This document shows, one piece after another, positions 10,792 to 21,476 of a stretch of DNA of 64,000 bases. Source of the DNA: Omphiscola glabra (taxonomy: Eukaryota > Mollusca > Gastropoda > Lymnaeidae); contig OZ024809.1 in NCBI GenBank assembly GCA_964017045.1, positions 5,851,012 through 5,915,011 on the forward strand, in the 5' to 3' direction. Position 1 is the stretch's first letter; the number at the start of each line of letters is the position of its first letter. Under the pieces are notes generated by a model, which did no database searches, had not been told where the DNA came from, and was given only the letters and a program-made list of their open reading frames with translations. Position numbers and translations under genes: made by a program.

Positions 10792-10954
10792 GGTTTAATA
10801 CGTCACTACAACAATGTGTTAACATTTTGAAATTTGTTTTAAAAAATTTTAAAAATAACACTAACAATGTCACGTAACACATGTGCTGTAAGTTGTGTAT
10901 CAACAAAAGTAATATATCGTATAGTGTTATTCTCTTCATTACCAATGGTGATAC

Positions 10955-10960
10955 AATAAA
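10955..10960 (+). other. Polyadenylation signal of the GPCR gene
   Basis: AATAAA lies 164 bp after the stop codon, overlapped by a second AATAAA four bases on. It is the first good signal downstream. Confidence 0.55.
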
Positions 10961-11219
10961 TAAAACATAAACAACAATTTTAAAATTCTTTCTGTGAATT
11001 GAGTCTAAATCTTTTTTTGAAGACTTTTAAAATATTGTGGAGCGCAATTTTGCGTGTAGAGCGTTATTTGTTTTTTTTTTTTTTTGCACAAGTGTCATTT
11101 TAAGACTTTTCCTTTCAGTGTTCACATCTGTGAACGGCTGGAAAACGGTGGGTATGGGCATGAAAGAGTTTTTTAATATTGGGTCGAAGGAGGCGGGTTG
11201 TTGCTTATATTATTATTGT

Positions 11220-11551
11220 TGACCACGTCTGCTGTGCAATGGATGACCACGTCTGCTGTGCAGTGGTTGACCACGTCTGCTGTGCAATGGTTGACCACGT
11301 CTGCTGTGCAATGGTTGACCACGTCTGCTGTGCAGTGGTTGACCACGTCTGCTGTGCAATGGTTGACCACGTCTGCTGTGCAATGGTTGACAACTTCCGC
11401 TGTGCAATGGTTGACCACGACTGCTGTGCAATGGTTGACCACGACTGCTGTGCAATGGTTGACCACGTCTGCTGTGCAATGGTTGACCACGTCTGCTGTG
11501 CAGTGTTTGACCACGTCTGCTGTGCAGTGGTTGACCACGTCTGCTGTGCAG
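11220..11551 (+). repeat. 24-bp minisatellite
   Basis: About 14 copies of a 24-bp unit containing GACCACGTCTGCTGTGCA, with few substitutions. Because 24 is divisible by three and the unit lacks stops in five frames, long repetitive open frames appear on both strands. I consider none of them coding. Confidence 0.92.
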
Positions 11552-11826
11552 TTGAATAAACATTAAATGCATATTTTTGTGAAATTTTCAGCCCTACCTC
11601 CATTGCTCGATATTACATTTTATTAAAAAAATTAAACGAACAACTTTCTTTTTAGGAGTTGTTTCATCAAATTCTGAAGACACATTCTTTTCCGCGTTGA
11701 CCCCCATGCCCACACTTACTAGCATGATGCTCTGTACGCTTGATGTCATCATGCGGCGGGCGCTGAAAAGTTGATATATATTTTGTGCACGAGCTCCAGA
11801 TGACTAATTAAGCATCATTGAACACT

Positions 11827-11994
11827 GTGTTCTTCGTTACCAATGTCGACTTTAGTGTTCTTCGTTACCAATGTCGACTTTAGTGTTCTTCGTTACCAAT
11901 GTCGACTTTAGTGTTCTTCGTTACCAATGTCGACTTTAGTGTTCTTCGTTACCAATGTCGACTTTAGTGTTCTTCGTTACCAATGTCGACTTTA
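11827..11994 (+). repeat. 28-bp minisatellite, six identical copies
   Basis: Six perfect tandem copies of a unit starting GTGTTCTTCGTTACCAATGT. The lack of any difference between copies indicates a recent expansion or recent homogenisation. Confidence 0.95.
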
Positions 11995-12059
11995 GGTTGT
12001 GCACACATCTCAGGAACAAGGGTGCAGCTCTGCGGGACTCCTTCGCCGAATGCATACAT

Positions 12060-12480
12060 GTTTGAAATCTTGTCGCTGAATCTTTTGTTAGGGTACGTTG
12101 ATGAATCCATGTGATGGCATATGTGCAACGGTTGGGGGATGAGGTGCTGGTATTTTAACGGCTCCTGGCGGATGATAGGGCGTTTTGAAGCTCTCGGCTA
12201 ACGTTTACGAGTTTACGGCGGTATGATTCAGGTGGTTCCAAGCGATGATTGTGTGTGAGAAAAATGATTGTTTATATCGAACTGTGCCACACCGAGGCGC
12301 AGTGAGGCGTTTACTATTGTTCCGGGTGTAATTGCTTAAGGGGTTGTCAGAGGTGAAGTCAGTGTTTAGTGAGCGTTTGGTTCTGATTAAGTGACCTGGC
12401 TTCTATGGGTTGAGATACGTGTTTGCTGGGATGGCCGGTGCTTCTATACTTGGCCCTGTACAGTGTGCACATAACACTGC
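12060..12480 (-). pseudogene. LINE reverse transcriptase C-terminus, fragment
   Basis: On the minus strand the region reads AIPANTYLNP, a stop, PGHLIRTKRS, then YKQSFFSHTIIAWNHL at about 12200-12265, a stop, and TLAESFKT. The pattern S-F-F-x-x-T-I-x-x-W-N-x-L followed by L-x-x-F-K is the hallmark C-terminus of many animal non-LTR reverse transcriptases. The frame is mostly continuous but contains stops, so it is dead. It is not the same family as the element at 6021-9512, which ends differently. Confidence 0.65.
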
Positions 12481-12550
12481 AGGGAAGGAAACGTGTGAGA
12501 CTTGACTATGTGGTTTTCTTCGATTTAAGATTTGCTCTCGAAATATTTGA

Positions 12551-12705
12551 AACACGTAACACCTACACGTAACACTCACACGTAACACCTACACGTAACA
12601 CCCACACGTAACACCAACATGTGGTTGCCAGAATGATCAATTCATTGATCGTGGGCCCTCAACATATAGAAGAAGATACGTAACACCCACACGTAACACC
12701 CACTT
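12551..12705 (+). repeat. Degenerate 14-bp repeat (CACGTAACACCYAC)
   Basis: About five copies lie in 12551-12620. After an intervening short dispersed repeat, two more copies lie at about 12676-12705. The second block suggests that the dispersed repeat inserted into the array, splitting it. Confidence 0.7.
12622..12678 (+). repeat. Short dispersed repeat with a GAA tail, copy 1
   Basis: It contains a partly palindromic core (AATGATCAATTCATTGATCG), then GTGGGCCCTCAACATATAG and GAAGAAG. The same order of motifs is seen at 27199-27252. A shared 3' end with a trinucleotide tail is typical of non-LTR retroposons. Confidence 0.55.
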
Positions 12706-12858
12706 GGTTGACGACACCCTGGAGTCAAGGTAATGTTGCAATGGCTACAAAGCCGCGTAGACGGTAAGGGCAATGAGAAAGCAGACAAACTGACCAAAAG
12801 CCGGGCTGTACAGTCACAACCAGGACCGCCAGTCACGTATCTCGGTGTCAAAATCTGA
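12700..12858 (+). pseudogene. RNase H domain fragment of a retroelement
   Basis: The plus strand from 12733 reads LQWLQSRVDGKGNEKADKL, then PPVTYLGVKI before a stop at 12858. RNase H domains of LINEs carry LQWIPSHxGxxGNExAD followed by a PVTY-like segment. Here the conserved His of SHxG is lost and the Asp of NEKAD is kept. There is no intact frame upstream. It lies in opposite orientation to the RT fragment at 12060-12480, so the two come from different insertions. Confidence 0.65.
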
Positions 12859-13740
12859 CTGGTCGACCACTTTAGAACTAAGTGATAGGGACAAAAGGCA
12901 GACAACACGTCCAGAGGTGGATTCGCTTGCATGCCGCTCACTAAAAGACGAGACCCCCTGGTGGAAATTAGGTCGCCCGTACCAGAGGTTTGTGACCTAA
13001 ATGGGAACTGAGCACTGCTCTACAAAGTGAAACTTGAACAGGCTGGTCAACAACGGGGATCCGATCTTCCTGCCCAGCGCGATGCCCCCCCCCCCCCGGG
13101 GGAGCAGCTCATCTGTTGATTTCATGCCCTGCAGTGAAGGTTGCGGGGGTGGGGGGTGGGGGGCAGGGAAAGTCCTACATCCAGACAATGTTATACGGCA
13201 CAACCCATCAGATGGCGGTGGTTTGCAAATGTACTAGTAGGGGCTAAGAGTGTCAGCTCAAGTCTCAATTAGCACATGAAAGTTAAGCCTCTTGGTCCCA
13301 TATAGTTTTGTGAACCGAGCTCAGCTGTCATGCAAATATCATCCAGACCATATCATGATCACCGGTGATTTTCAATTTTCTAAACGTCCCACATCTCTGC
13401 TCCGTTCCTCCCAGTATGCCGTATGGATCTAACGTACCAAATCTTAACATACCATGTCCAGTTGCCATTTAAGAATGAAATGCTTATCTGTGTGGCAATA
13501 CGTTGGGTCATTTTGATAAGACAAAAATTAATAACAATTCAAATTCATTAATGCCTTATTCGATTTCTGTGGAACTACTTACGTTCCGGAAGAGACACCG
13601 GCATAAAATCAGGCACACATACTAACTTACTTACAGACTAATAAGTTGGGTTCATACAGGCTAGGATACCATACAACATACATGCTATCATACCCGCTAC
13701 CATACCAGCAAACGTCCCAGCAATTATATGGACTTTTTTT
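12859..13740. other. Anonymous DNA
   Basis: The first 100 bp may still be decayed retroelement sequence downstream of the RNase H fragment. A C-run is at about 13086-13099 and a G-rich tract at 13140-13170. No gene was recognised. Confidence 0.4.
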
Positions 13741-14520
13741 TACAAGCTAACATAGCCGCTAACTTACAAGCTAACATAGCCGCTAACTTACAAGCTAACA
13801 TAGCCGCTAACTTACAAGCTAACATAGCCGCTAACTTACAAGCTAACATAGCCGCTAACTTACAAGCTAACATAGCCGCTAACTTACAAGCTAACATAGC
13901 CGCTAACTTACAAGCTAACATAGCCGCTAACTTACAAGCTAACATAGCCGCTAACTTACAAGCTAACATAGCCGCTAACTTACAAGCTAACATAGCCGCT
14001 AACTTACAAGCTAACATAGCCGTTAATTTACACGCTAACATAACCGTTAACTTACAAGCTAACATAGCCGCTAACTTACAAGCTAACATAGCCGCTAACT
14101 TACAAGCTAACATAGCCGCTAACTTACAAGCTAACATAGCCGCTAACTTACAAGCTAACATAGCCGCTAACTTACAAGCTAACATAGCCGCTAACTTACA
14201 AGCTAACATAGCCGTTAATTTACACGCTAACATAACCGTTAACTTACAAGCTAACATAGCCGTTAACTTACAAGCTAACATAGCCGCTAACTTACAAGCT
14301 AACATAGCCGCTAACTTACACGCTAACATAACCCCTAACTTATAAGCTGACATAGCCGCTAACTTACAAGCTAACATAGCCGCTAACTTACAAGCTAACA
14401 TTGCCGCTAACGTACAAGCTAACATAGCCGCTAACTTACAAGCTAACATTGCCGCTAACGTACAAGCTAACATTGCCGCTAACGTACAAGCTAACATAGC
14501 CGCTAACTTACAAGCTAACG
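13741..14520 (+). repeat. 24-bp minisatellite with higher-order periodicity
   Basis: About 32 copies of a unit containing TAACATAGCCGCTAACTTAC. A distinctive variant pair (CGTTAATTTACACGCTAACA followed by TAACCG) occurs at about 14021 and again at about 14213. These are 192 bp apart, exactly eight units, which points to an eight-unit block duplication. Long open frames on both strands are by-products of the unit length. Confidence 0.95.
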
Positions 14521-14990
14521 TACCGCTAAGCTACAGCTATGACAGTATTAGCATTAGATTATATACTAATTTAAAATATTTTTAAAAATTGAATACTAAA
14601 ACTCTAAAAGATATAGGTAAAAAAAGTTGTTTTTTTGTTGCTCGCATTAAACTTTCAATAAATGTATGTCAGAGGAACACGCATACACATATTCTAGAAA
14701 GCACTACATTATTTTTAAGCCTAAGAGCTTACGCACCAGCCAAACGGACTAATCGTTTCTGTTAACATCTGACTCCATCGATTCGTCCGCCCATCCCTGA
14801 TTAGAACCCTTTACAAAACTTCATACTTTAAAATGTCATAGTTTCTGAAATTTAATGTGAGGAGCAGGTTCTCTGCAACGCTCCATGAATCTGTATGTGA
14901 ATGCGCAATGGTCGTGATAAGCGCAACTATCATTTTACGACATGTGGATTAGATTTTTAAAAGCTTTTCACGTTGAAGGGGTAGACGTGT
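14521..14990. other. Anonymous AT-rich DNA
   Basis: Nothing was recognised between the 24-bp array and the SPIN-like copy. Confidence 0.4.
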
Positions 14991-15167
14991 AATGCCGCGA
15001 CCCCTTAATACCGTTCCTCATGTGATGGCAACCCCCAGCCGCAAAATTATTTTTGTCGCTACTTCTTAACTGTCCAATACATGTGATTTCCGATGGTCTT
15101 TGGCGACCCCTCGGAAAGGATCATTCGACCCCCAAAGGTGTCGTGACCCACATATTGAGAATCGCTA
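14991..15167. mobile_element. SPIN-like hAT non-autonomous transposon, copy 1
   Basis: The order of motifs is AATGCCGCGACCCCTTAATA, TTCCTCATGTGATGGC, AAAATTATTTTTGTCGCTAC, CATGTGATTTCCGATGGTCT, GGCGACCCC, TCGACCCCCAAAGG-like, then GTGACCCACATATTGAGAAT. This matches the layout of SPIN elements as I remember them. The left 15 bp of the terminal repeat (CAGTGGTTCTCAACC) is no longer recognisable. Confidence 0.75.
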
Positions 15168-15853
15168 TGTTATGGACTATAAGCTCTTGCTATGATGGGT
15201 GGAATATTGGCGGTGGTCTATGTTTATGATCTACATTTAAACCACAGTTATCATCATAAAGATACAATTTGATTTGTAAAAAATAAAAAATGTTAAACTT
15301 AAATTTTAAGGCCAACACACTAAACATAAACACAATTATATATCAAATTTATGTTGCAAAGAAAACATTAAGATTAAGATGTGGGCAGATATCTTGGAAT
15401 TGCCATACGACAATAAATGTAATTTTAATGGCAATGGCCTATATTTGCAATGAAAAATTTCTAATACAAATTTTTAAAAAAATGCTGGGATCTGAAATAA
15501 CACATAAAAAATAAAATTTGTAAGACATTTCCGATACATTATATCAAAATTATCTCGCTTGGTTCTTACAATATATAAGTATACGATTTTTCTCCATTTT
15601 TAAAACACAAGAAGGGGCAAAATTTTCTTTCATATAATAGAGCTGGAATTCGCTAGACATGTTTTGAAACCAGCTGATAAAGTTTAGACTAGCCATTTAT
15701 GTAACACAGAGATTTTGAATCATCTTGTTAGGACTGAAGAGTATGAACAGCGCGTAAGGTCGGGAGAAATCTGACAGCCTCTAAATGAATGAAATAAAAC
15801 TCACTTTCCTTGTAAGTAATTTGAAATGTAACATGACGTGGCACGGCAGATGG
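15168..15853. other. Anonymous AT-rich DNA
   Basis: A 74-codon open frame at 15290-15514 has no recognisable features and the same AT bias as its flanks, so I do not call it a gene. Confidence 0.4.
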
Positions 15854-16152
15854 GGTTACCGGAAATTCGATCGAAAGAAATTTCGTCGACGGAAAATTGA
15901 TCGACGGTAATTTGATCGAACGGAAATTCGGTGGAATCTTTTTTTCAGTCCAGACATTAAAATTTTCGTCAAATTTCTTTTTGAAAGCACTATACTATAT
16001 CGTAAAACATAATAATGCGTTCAAAAAGAAATTTGACGCAATATTTTAACGTATAAATTTAAAAAACGATTCGACCAAATTGCCATTCGAACAAATTTCC
16101 GTCGATCAATTTTCCATCGACCAAATTTCTTTCGATCAAATTTCCGGATACG
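15854..16152. mobile_element. Long-TIR MITE with 9-bp target duplication (Mutator-like)
   Basis: Inverted arms of about 90 bp start GGTTACCGGAAATTCGATCG on the left and CGTATCCGGAAATTTGATCG on the right (read inwards), and continue through GGAAAATTGATCGACGG on both sides. The element is flanked by a perfect 9-bp direct repeat, GGCAGATGG, at 15845-15853 and 16153-16161. Long terminal inverted repeats with 9-bp duplications are the pattern of Mutator-like elements. No coding capacity. Relatives lie at 28574-28833 and 43070-43345. Confidence 0.8.
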
Positions 16153-16791
16153 GGCAGATGGTGCTACCGTTTGGTTTGATCTAAAATACAACAACTTGGA
16201 AATGAAGTTTGCCAAATTATCCACACTAAATACATACAATTTCCTATGTCATATCGCAAACAAAATACAGAACCATACCGTAGTTAATAATTTAGCTTTA
16301 TTGACTACATGTTAACATAATGGTTTTAGTAGTTTAGACATAAGAAAAAACAAAATATTCCAACTGGATTTGAATGTACATATTTGAAATTTGCGTCAAC
16401 AGAAGATAAGATATTGAGACAAAAGGAAGAAAAAAATCACATTATCGTCGTCGTAACAACGGCAGGAGTCTGGCATCTGGAGCCATGTCTTGCGTCGCCG
16501 TGTCTACAGTGCGTCCTGTGTGACAGGAGATGCACGTCATTGTGTTATGCGGCTGTTACAAAGAACGGTGAGGCATGCAGTGATCGTATAGCGTCTTACA
16601 TGCAAGCTCAACTTCTAATGGGGAGGCCTGGAGTTATTCACCTTGTCTAGCGTATCATGCCGTTTAAATCAAAAAGTTTTAACAACATTTTTATTGTACA
16701 CTATCCGCACCCTTTTGTAGTAACGTGTTATCACGCTGAGAAATGACCTCTAAAAATATGCGTTTTTTCCTATTTCATTTTAGCTACATTT
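16153..16791. other. Anonymous DNA with an unconvincing open frame
   Basis: An open frame at 16384-16650 (88 codons, cysteine-containing around residues 34-65) is not recognised and has no matching splice or start context, so I leave it uncalled. Confidence 0.35.
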
Positions 16792-17195
16792 TAGGTTGGC
16801 CAATGTCGGCTGGGAAAATATGTTGGTCAATGTCTTCGATATAAAAGTTCATGCTGTTCAATGTCTTCTGCATAAAAAATCATGTTGGTCAATGTCTTCT
16901 GCAGTAAACTGTTAGCTAATGTCTTCTGTACTAAAGTTCATGTTGGCCAATGTCTTCTGCACTAAAGTTCATGTTGGCCAATGTCTTCTGCAGTAAAGTC
17001 CCTGTTGGCCAATGTCTTCTGTACTAAAGTTCATGTAGGCCAATGTTTTCTGCACTAAAGCCCATGTTGGCCAATGTCTTCTGTAATAAAGTTCATGATG
17101 GCCAATGTCTTCTGTAATAAAGTTCATGTTGGCCAATGTCTTCTGCAATAAAGTCCCTGTTGGCCAATGTCTTCTGTTGTAAAGACCATGTTGGC
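16792..17195 (+). repeat. 31-bp minisatellite
   Basis: About 12 to 13 copies of a unit with GTTGGCCAATGTCTTCTG followed by a variable TACTAAAGTTC part. Divergence is higher at the left edge. Confidence 0.9.
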
Positions 17196-17254
17196 TAATG
17201 TTCGTTTAAAGAAATCATCCTTGGATCAATATTTGGAAAAGTTGTGGTCTGCAA

Positions 17255-17380
17255 ACGGGCACCGATCCGGGAGCTTTATAACGCCAGACCGCACAACGGG
17301 CACCGTTCCGGGAGCTTTATAACGCCAGACCGCACAATGGGCTCCGTTCCGGGAGCTTTATAACGCCAGACCGCACAACG
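17255..17380 (+). repeat. 41-bp tandem repeat, three copies
   Basis: Each copy contains GGGAGCTTTATAACGCCAGA and the spacing is exactly 41 bp. Copies differ at a few positions. Confidence 0.9.
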
Positions 17381-17594
17381 AGACAAAAACCTGAATAAAT
17401 GTTATTTAAACAGCCATAGGACATTTTAACCGCTAGAATTAAATGATATTGGATTTATCAAGTCCGCTGGCATGGATAGAAGGCGGATTGATTGAATTTA
17501 TTTTATGACCTATTCAGTATAAAATGGATGAAGTAAAAATATAACATTAATTAAGCAGTGTGCCACTGATACCTGGTGATTCTAGGAGACTTAT

Positions 17595-17710
17595 CAACCG
17601 GTCCTCCAACCTGTAAAGTTTGGCAAACGTATTCACCGGTCCGCCACCATTGAACGTTGGGCAAATGTAGCCACCGGGCTTCTAACCTTTAAGGTTTGGT
17701 AAACGTGGCC
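17595..17710 (+). repeat. Degenerate repeat of about 50 bp, two to three copies
   Basis: Recurrent motifs are CACCGGTCC or CACCGGGCTTC and TTTGGYAAACGT. Spacing is irregular, so the array is old. Confidence 0.5.
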
Positions 17711-17716
17711 TTAGAC

Positions 17717-17854
17717 CAGTAATCGGCAAACTCATTAGTAAAAAGAGCCAACAATCAGCAGAAAGGTCGATTAAAAAAATTTTGACTGGCCGAGCTGCAC
17801 TCGAGTCGCTATAGAGCCGCATGCGACTTGCGAGTCGCCATTTGTCAACTACTG
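17717..17854. mobile_element. 138-bp hAT-like MITE with 8-bp target duplication
   Basis: The ends are imperfect inverted repeats: CAGTAATCGGCAAACT at left and CAGTAGTTGACAAATG at right read inwards. The interior has paired GAGTCGC and GCGACT motifs. The flanks are CCTTAGAC and CCTTCGAC, matching at 7 of 8 bases. Size, termini starting CAG and an 8-bp duplication fit the hAT superfamily. Confidence 0.7.
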
Positions 17855-18192
17855 CCTTCGACTATTAATAAACGTAATGAAGCCACATACAACACAGTCA
17901 GAATGTACACGTCCTATAGGCGTAGAAACTGAAGTTATGTGTTATTTTAAATGCTAAGTCCGGGTAGGTCTTGTCTTTTATAATATACCACGTCGACTCT
18001 TCATTTATTTGTTTATATCATAAAAAGAACCAAAAATACAACAACAGAAAACAACAACAAAAACAAGACGAAAACAAACAAAGAAACGAAACGAACAAAC
18101 AAACAAACAAAAACAAGCAAACTAATTTTACATTTTAAATTCTCCAGTTCAGAATTTCAAGGCATTACCGTGGTCGCTGGTCAGCATTTCTT

Positions 18193-19215
18193 ATGGTACA
18201 CCTCAACGTAACAGTGTCACGAGTCACAGACGGTCTGATTGCCGATATGGCTGAGTGTTTCTTTGAACTCTGGTTGGTGCTCGTAACGTCTTCCTGTCTT
18301 GCCGGCTTCGGTATCGTGGCCAACACGATTAAAATAATCGTATTCGCATCGCAGGGATCGGGACAACGCACAAACTTCTCGTTATTGTGTTTGTCCGTTT
18401 GCGATTTCTCCACAAATTTAAACGTTCTTTCCATCAGCATCACGTCCACTGGAAGGTGGTTTTCTGCGGGCAGGGTTCGAAACCGAAGCGCTTATCAATA
18501 TCTTTGTATGGATTCGTTGTTTATCATCAGACCTATCTTCAGGGTTTACCCTTGTCATTTCCATCGAGAGATGTCTCTGCGCGACTCTGCCTTTAACTTT
18601 CAACATCAAATCAAATGCGAGGAAGGTTAAAATCGTCATAAGTTTTATCACGGTCTTCATAGCGGGCAACTACGTCCCAATTCGGGCGACATTTAGTTTA
18701 GTTCCGATGAGAGGCGCACAACGGGACACCCCAGTCTGGACGGGATCACTTTCACACCTTTATCTCCGAATTGTATTGTGCAACCAGTATCTCTTCGGAC
18801 TTGTGGTCACAGCCATCTGTCTAGTCTCTGTCATCGTAGGCACCGCTCACTCTCATGCACCGAGGTCTGAAAAAGTCTTCGGAAGTGCGCACCAGCTTGC
18901 CGGAAATCCCGACTTCTGGTGACTTCACGATAAAGTTGAACGGCGAAGGTCTGCCTCTAAAGGAGAAACGTGTTGGGAGGATTGTGTTGTTGTAAAGGGT
19001 CTCTACATCCCCAAGGCACCCATAGCAGCCCTGTTTTCAGCGATTCTCAGGTTCGGCATCAAGGAAGAGGTCAATTGAAACTTCAACAATGTACTCGAAA
19101 CATTATCATATATGATGATGATTTTCGTGACAGCCAACGGGTCCTTAAGAATATGTATTTACTTCAACTTCAGCTCAAGCTTTTGAAGGACTTGTCGGAT
19201 AGAAGCGAGTGAGTG
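18193..19215 (+). pseudogene. Frameshifted paralogue of the GPCR at 9730
   Basis: From about 18265 the plus strand reads LVTSSCLAGFGIVANTIKII (TM1) and LLCLSVCDFSTNL (TM2), closely matching the intact receptor. The frame is then lost. In another frame ISIERCLCATLPL appears at about 18557-18595 (the IERC motif at 18563-18574), followed by GNYVPIRATF, the counterpart of VNYVPIYATL. After further shifts and stops, LKEKRVGRIVLL at about 18960 matches the KREKR-TM6 junction and VTANGSLRICIYFNFS at about 19128-19175 matches TM7. All parts are therefore present in the right order over the expected length, with several frameshifts and stops. It lies in the same orientation as the intact copy, 7.4 kb downstream, so the pair looks like a tandem duplication. 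No functional product is expected. Confidence 0.88.
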
Positions 19216-19474
19216 CGTCGCAATAGGGTTTGTAATTTACTTGCCGAAATATATTAATAGAAAAATCCGGGCATACAGTTTGGACAATATCATTAAGGTA
19301 CTAATAAAACATTCTGGTATTCCATTTCGGCCCATCTCTCAACATCTTTTTGGCACTTCTACGTCAATATGAGCCGGCATAGTGGGTCTTTAACTAGACA
19401 ATAACGCGTTTACAACTGTATTTTACGAAATACATTGTAACTGATAAATATATGCGGGGATACATTGTTAGAAG

Positions 19475-19665
19475 CAGGGCCGGATTTACAGACAGGCCGA
19501 TTAGGCCGTGGCCTAGGGGTCCCGCTAAATAAGGGGCCTCAAAATTGGGAGGTGTATAAAAAAAATATATTTTTGAATTAAAACTTAGAAATATTTTTTA
19601 TTTTTCAAAATGGGGCCTCAAATTTTTGTTGGCCTACGGCCCCTAAAATCGTAAATCCGGCCCTG
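19475..19665. mobile_element. 191-bp hAT-like MITE with 8-bp target duplication
   Basis: The ends are inverted repeats beginning CAGGGCCGGATTTAC on both sides. The left flank GTTAGAAG and right flank GCTAGAAG match at 7 of 8 bases. The interior includes GGGGCCTCAAA on both sides of an AT-rich centre. The terminal motif CAGGGCCGG is shared by many hAT elements in animals. Confidence 0.85.
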
Positions 19666-20345
19666 GCTAGAAGCCATGTTTTACGAAAACCTTGTCTAAA
19701 AATAGTAACATGGCGTAATGCGGTGTGATGTTTCTGGTTTTAGAAAAATGACTAGCCCTATTTGAATCTAAAGATTCACGAAGACCAAGTGAGCCCATAA
19801 GATGATAAATTACCCATTGTGGTCAAATTATGCAAATTCGATGTGTAGCCATTTTTGATTTTTGTTAAGTTCATATCATGTGCAGAGGAAGTAGGAGTGG
19901 AAAGGGCGTGTCCACCTTTGGCGGCACTCCGTGGGTGTGACATTTAAGATCAAAAGTGTCAAATAAATTTGGGGTTTGCTTAAGGTGTCTTCGCTGGGTT
20001 TTGACATGTTCGTGAGTGGGGGCGCTAAGATCATTAACTGTCCCGGGCGTTACACACTTTAGCTACTTGACTGATCAATATCAACTTTTGTAATAATTAT
20101 CTAGAGAAATATGATGTTCCAATTGCTCTCTTCATCAAATTCATATTTCTCTATAAAACAATGTCACTAACTCTGCCAGGTGGCGCTGATTTCATTAAAT
20201 AAAATAACCGATAACTGTGCTAAATGAGATTCTTTAAAAAACCACAAGTTCGTTTACAGCGTAATATCTTACGGAAAGAATCTCAATTTAAATATGATGC
20301 TATAAATCTGTGGTAGATAAGGGGTTGCGACATTAGAATATTTAT
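19666..20345. other. Anonymous AT-rich DNA
   Basis: Nothing was recognised. The rightmost 120 bp may be a decayed continuation of the inverted Rep-A fragment. Confidence 0.4.
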
Positions 20346-20402
20346 GCAGACCAGGGGCGTGAAATAAATGTGCGGTTGCGAGCCAGTGGGGTTTGGGGAG
20401 GG
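20346..20402 (-). repeat. Rep-A fragment, reverse orientation
   Basis: On the minus strand it reads GGCTCGCAACCGCACATTTA then TTCACGCCCCTGG, the central landmarks of Rep-A, with a C-rich run preceding them as in the other copies. Confidence 0.6.
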
Positions 20403-20445
20403 GGGAGAAATCTAATTGGGTATCTCATTCATTTCGTTACTTGAG

Positions 20446-20611
20446 TTCATGTTACCATCCAGTAACTTTAGTAGATGAGAAATTCACTTAGTGTGGCCAC
20501 CACTGATTGGCGCACTGTAGCTAGTAACTTCATGTTACCGTCCAGTAACTTTAGTAGATGAGAAGTTCACTTAATGTGGCCACCACTGTTTGACGCGCTA
20601 TAGCTAGTAAC
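20446..20611 (+). repeat. 83-bp direct duplication, two copies
   Basis: Two adjacent copies start TTCATGTTACC at 20446 and 20529 and differ at a handful of positions. Each carries TGTGGCCACCACTG. Confidence 0.85.
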
Positions 20612-21110
20612 AGTAATAATCCTTTAACAGTTCCGTAGCTATGATGTGCAATCTTATCTTAACTGCAGATGGGCAACTGACTAAATTAAATTTAATCTAC
20701 TTTCAAAACACCGATTCTTTCCTCTTTACTCTACGGCTAGACTTGGTTTTATTGTCTTAATTGATTTGACTTTTCAACTAAGACAAGGATTCTTTACATT
20801 TTGACCCCCCCCCCCCCCCCACCTTTTCCGATTTCAAAACATGTTTCCCGCACCATCCATTCTATTAAATGCAAACAACAATGCAAATAAACCAGATTTT
20901 TCTGGGTCTTCCAGCAATCCATTGACCCTTGACCCTGCCTCAAGCGACCAACGAGAACGTGAGCCCTTCTGGTTAAATACCCCCCCCCCCCCTTTACACC
21001 TTATTTAATGGTTGTTGAATCTCATAAATAAACCTACTGACACGAACTTATTTTATTTAGAGTTTTAGTTTATTGTAATCATCAAATAAATAAGGTCATT
21101 GTAGACATTT
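20612..21110. other. Anonymous DNA with long C-runs
   Basis: C homopolymers are at about 20805-20820 and 20981-20992. No gene was recognised. Confidence 0.4.
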
Positions 21111-21417
21111 CATGTCTTTGTTTTGCTTCACTCACATGTCTAACTTTGTTTTGCTTCACTCACATGTCTAACTTTGTTTTGCTTCACTCACATGTCTAAC
21201 TTTGTTTTGCTTCACTCACATGTCTAACTTTGTTTTGCTTCACTCACATGTCTAACTTTGTTTTGCTTCACTCACATGTCTAACTTTCATTTGCTTCACT
21301 CACATGTCTAACTTTCATTTGCTTCACTCACATGTCTAACTTTCATTTGCTTCACTCACATGTCTAACTTTCATTTGCTTCACTCACATGTCTAACTTTC
21401 ATTTGCTTCACTCACAT
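21111..21417 (+). repeat. 28-bp minisatellite in two variant blocks
   Basis: Eleven copies of a unit containing GCTTCACTCACATGTCTAAC. The first six carry TTTGTTTTG and the last five carry TTTCATTTG at the same place, with no mixing. Confidence 0.92.
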
Positions 21418-21476
21418 GCAAAAAAAGCTTTTATTGTATATGTTTTTTTTAAAAATATCATTTTGCTTAACTATAC

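Noticed and set aside
11173..11603. Open frames on both strands over the 24-bp array
   Set aside because: Five frames are open at once because the unit is a multiple of three and lacks stops in them.
13724..14497. 257-codon minus-strand frame of an eight-residue repeat
   Set aside because: It is a pure by-product of the 24-bp minisatellite, with a matching open frame on the other strand.
16384..16650. 88-codon plus-strand open frame with cysteines
   Set aside because: No family was recognised, there is no Kozak, splice or polyadenylation context, and it is short enough to be chance.
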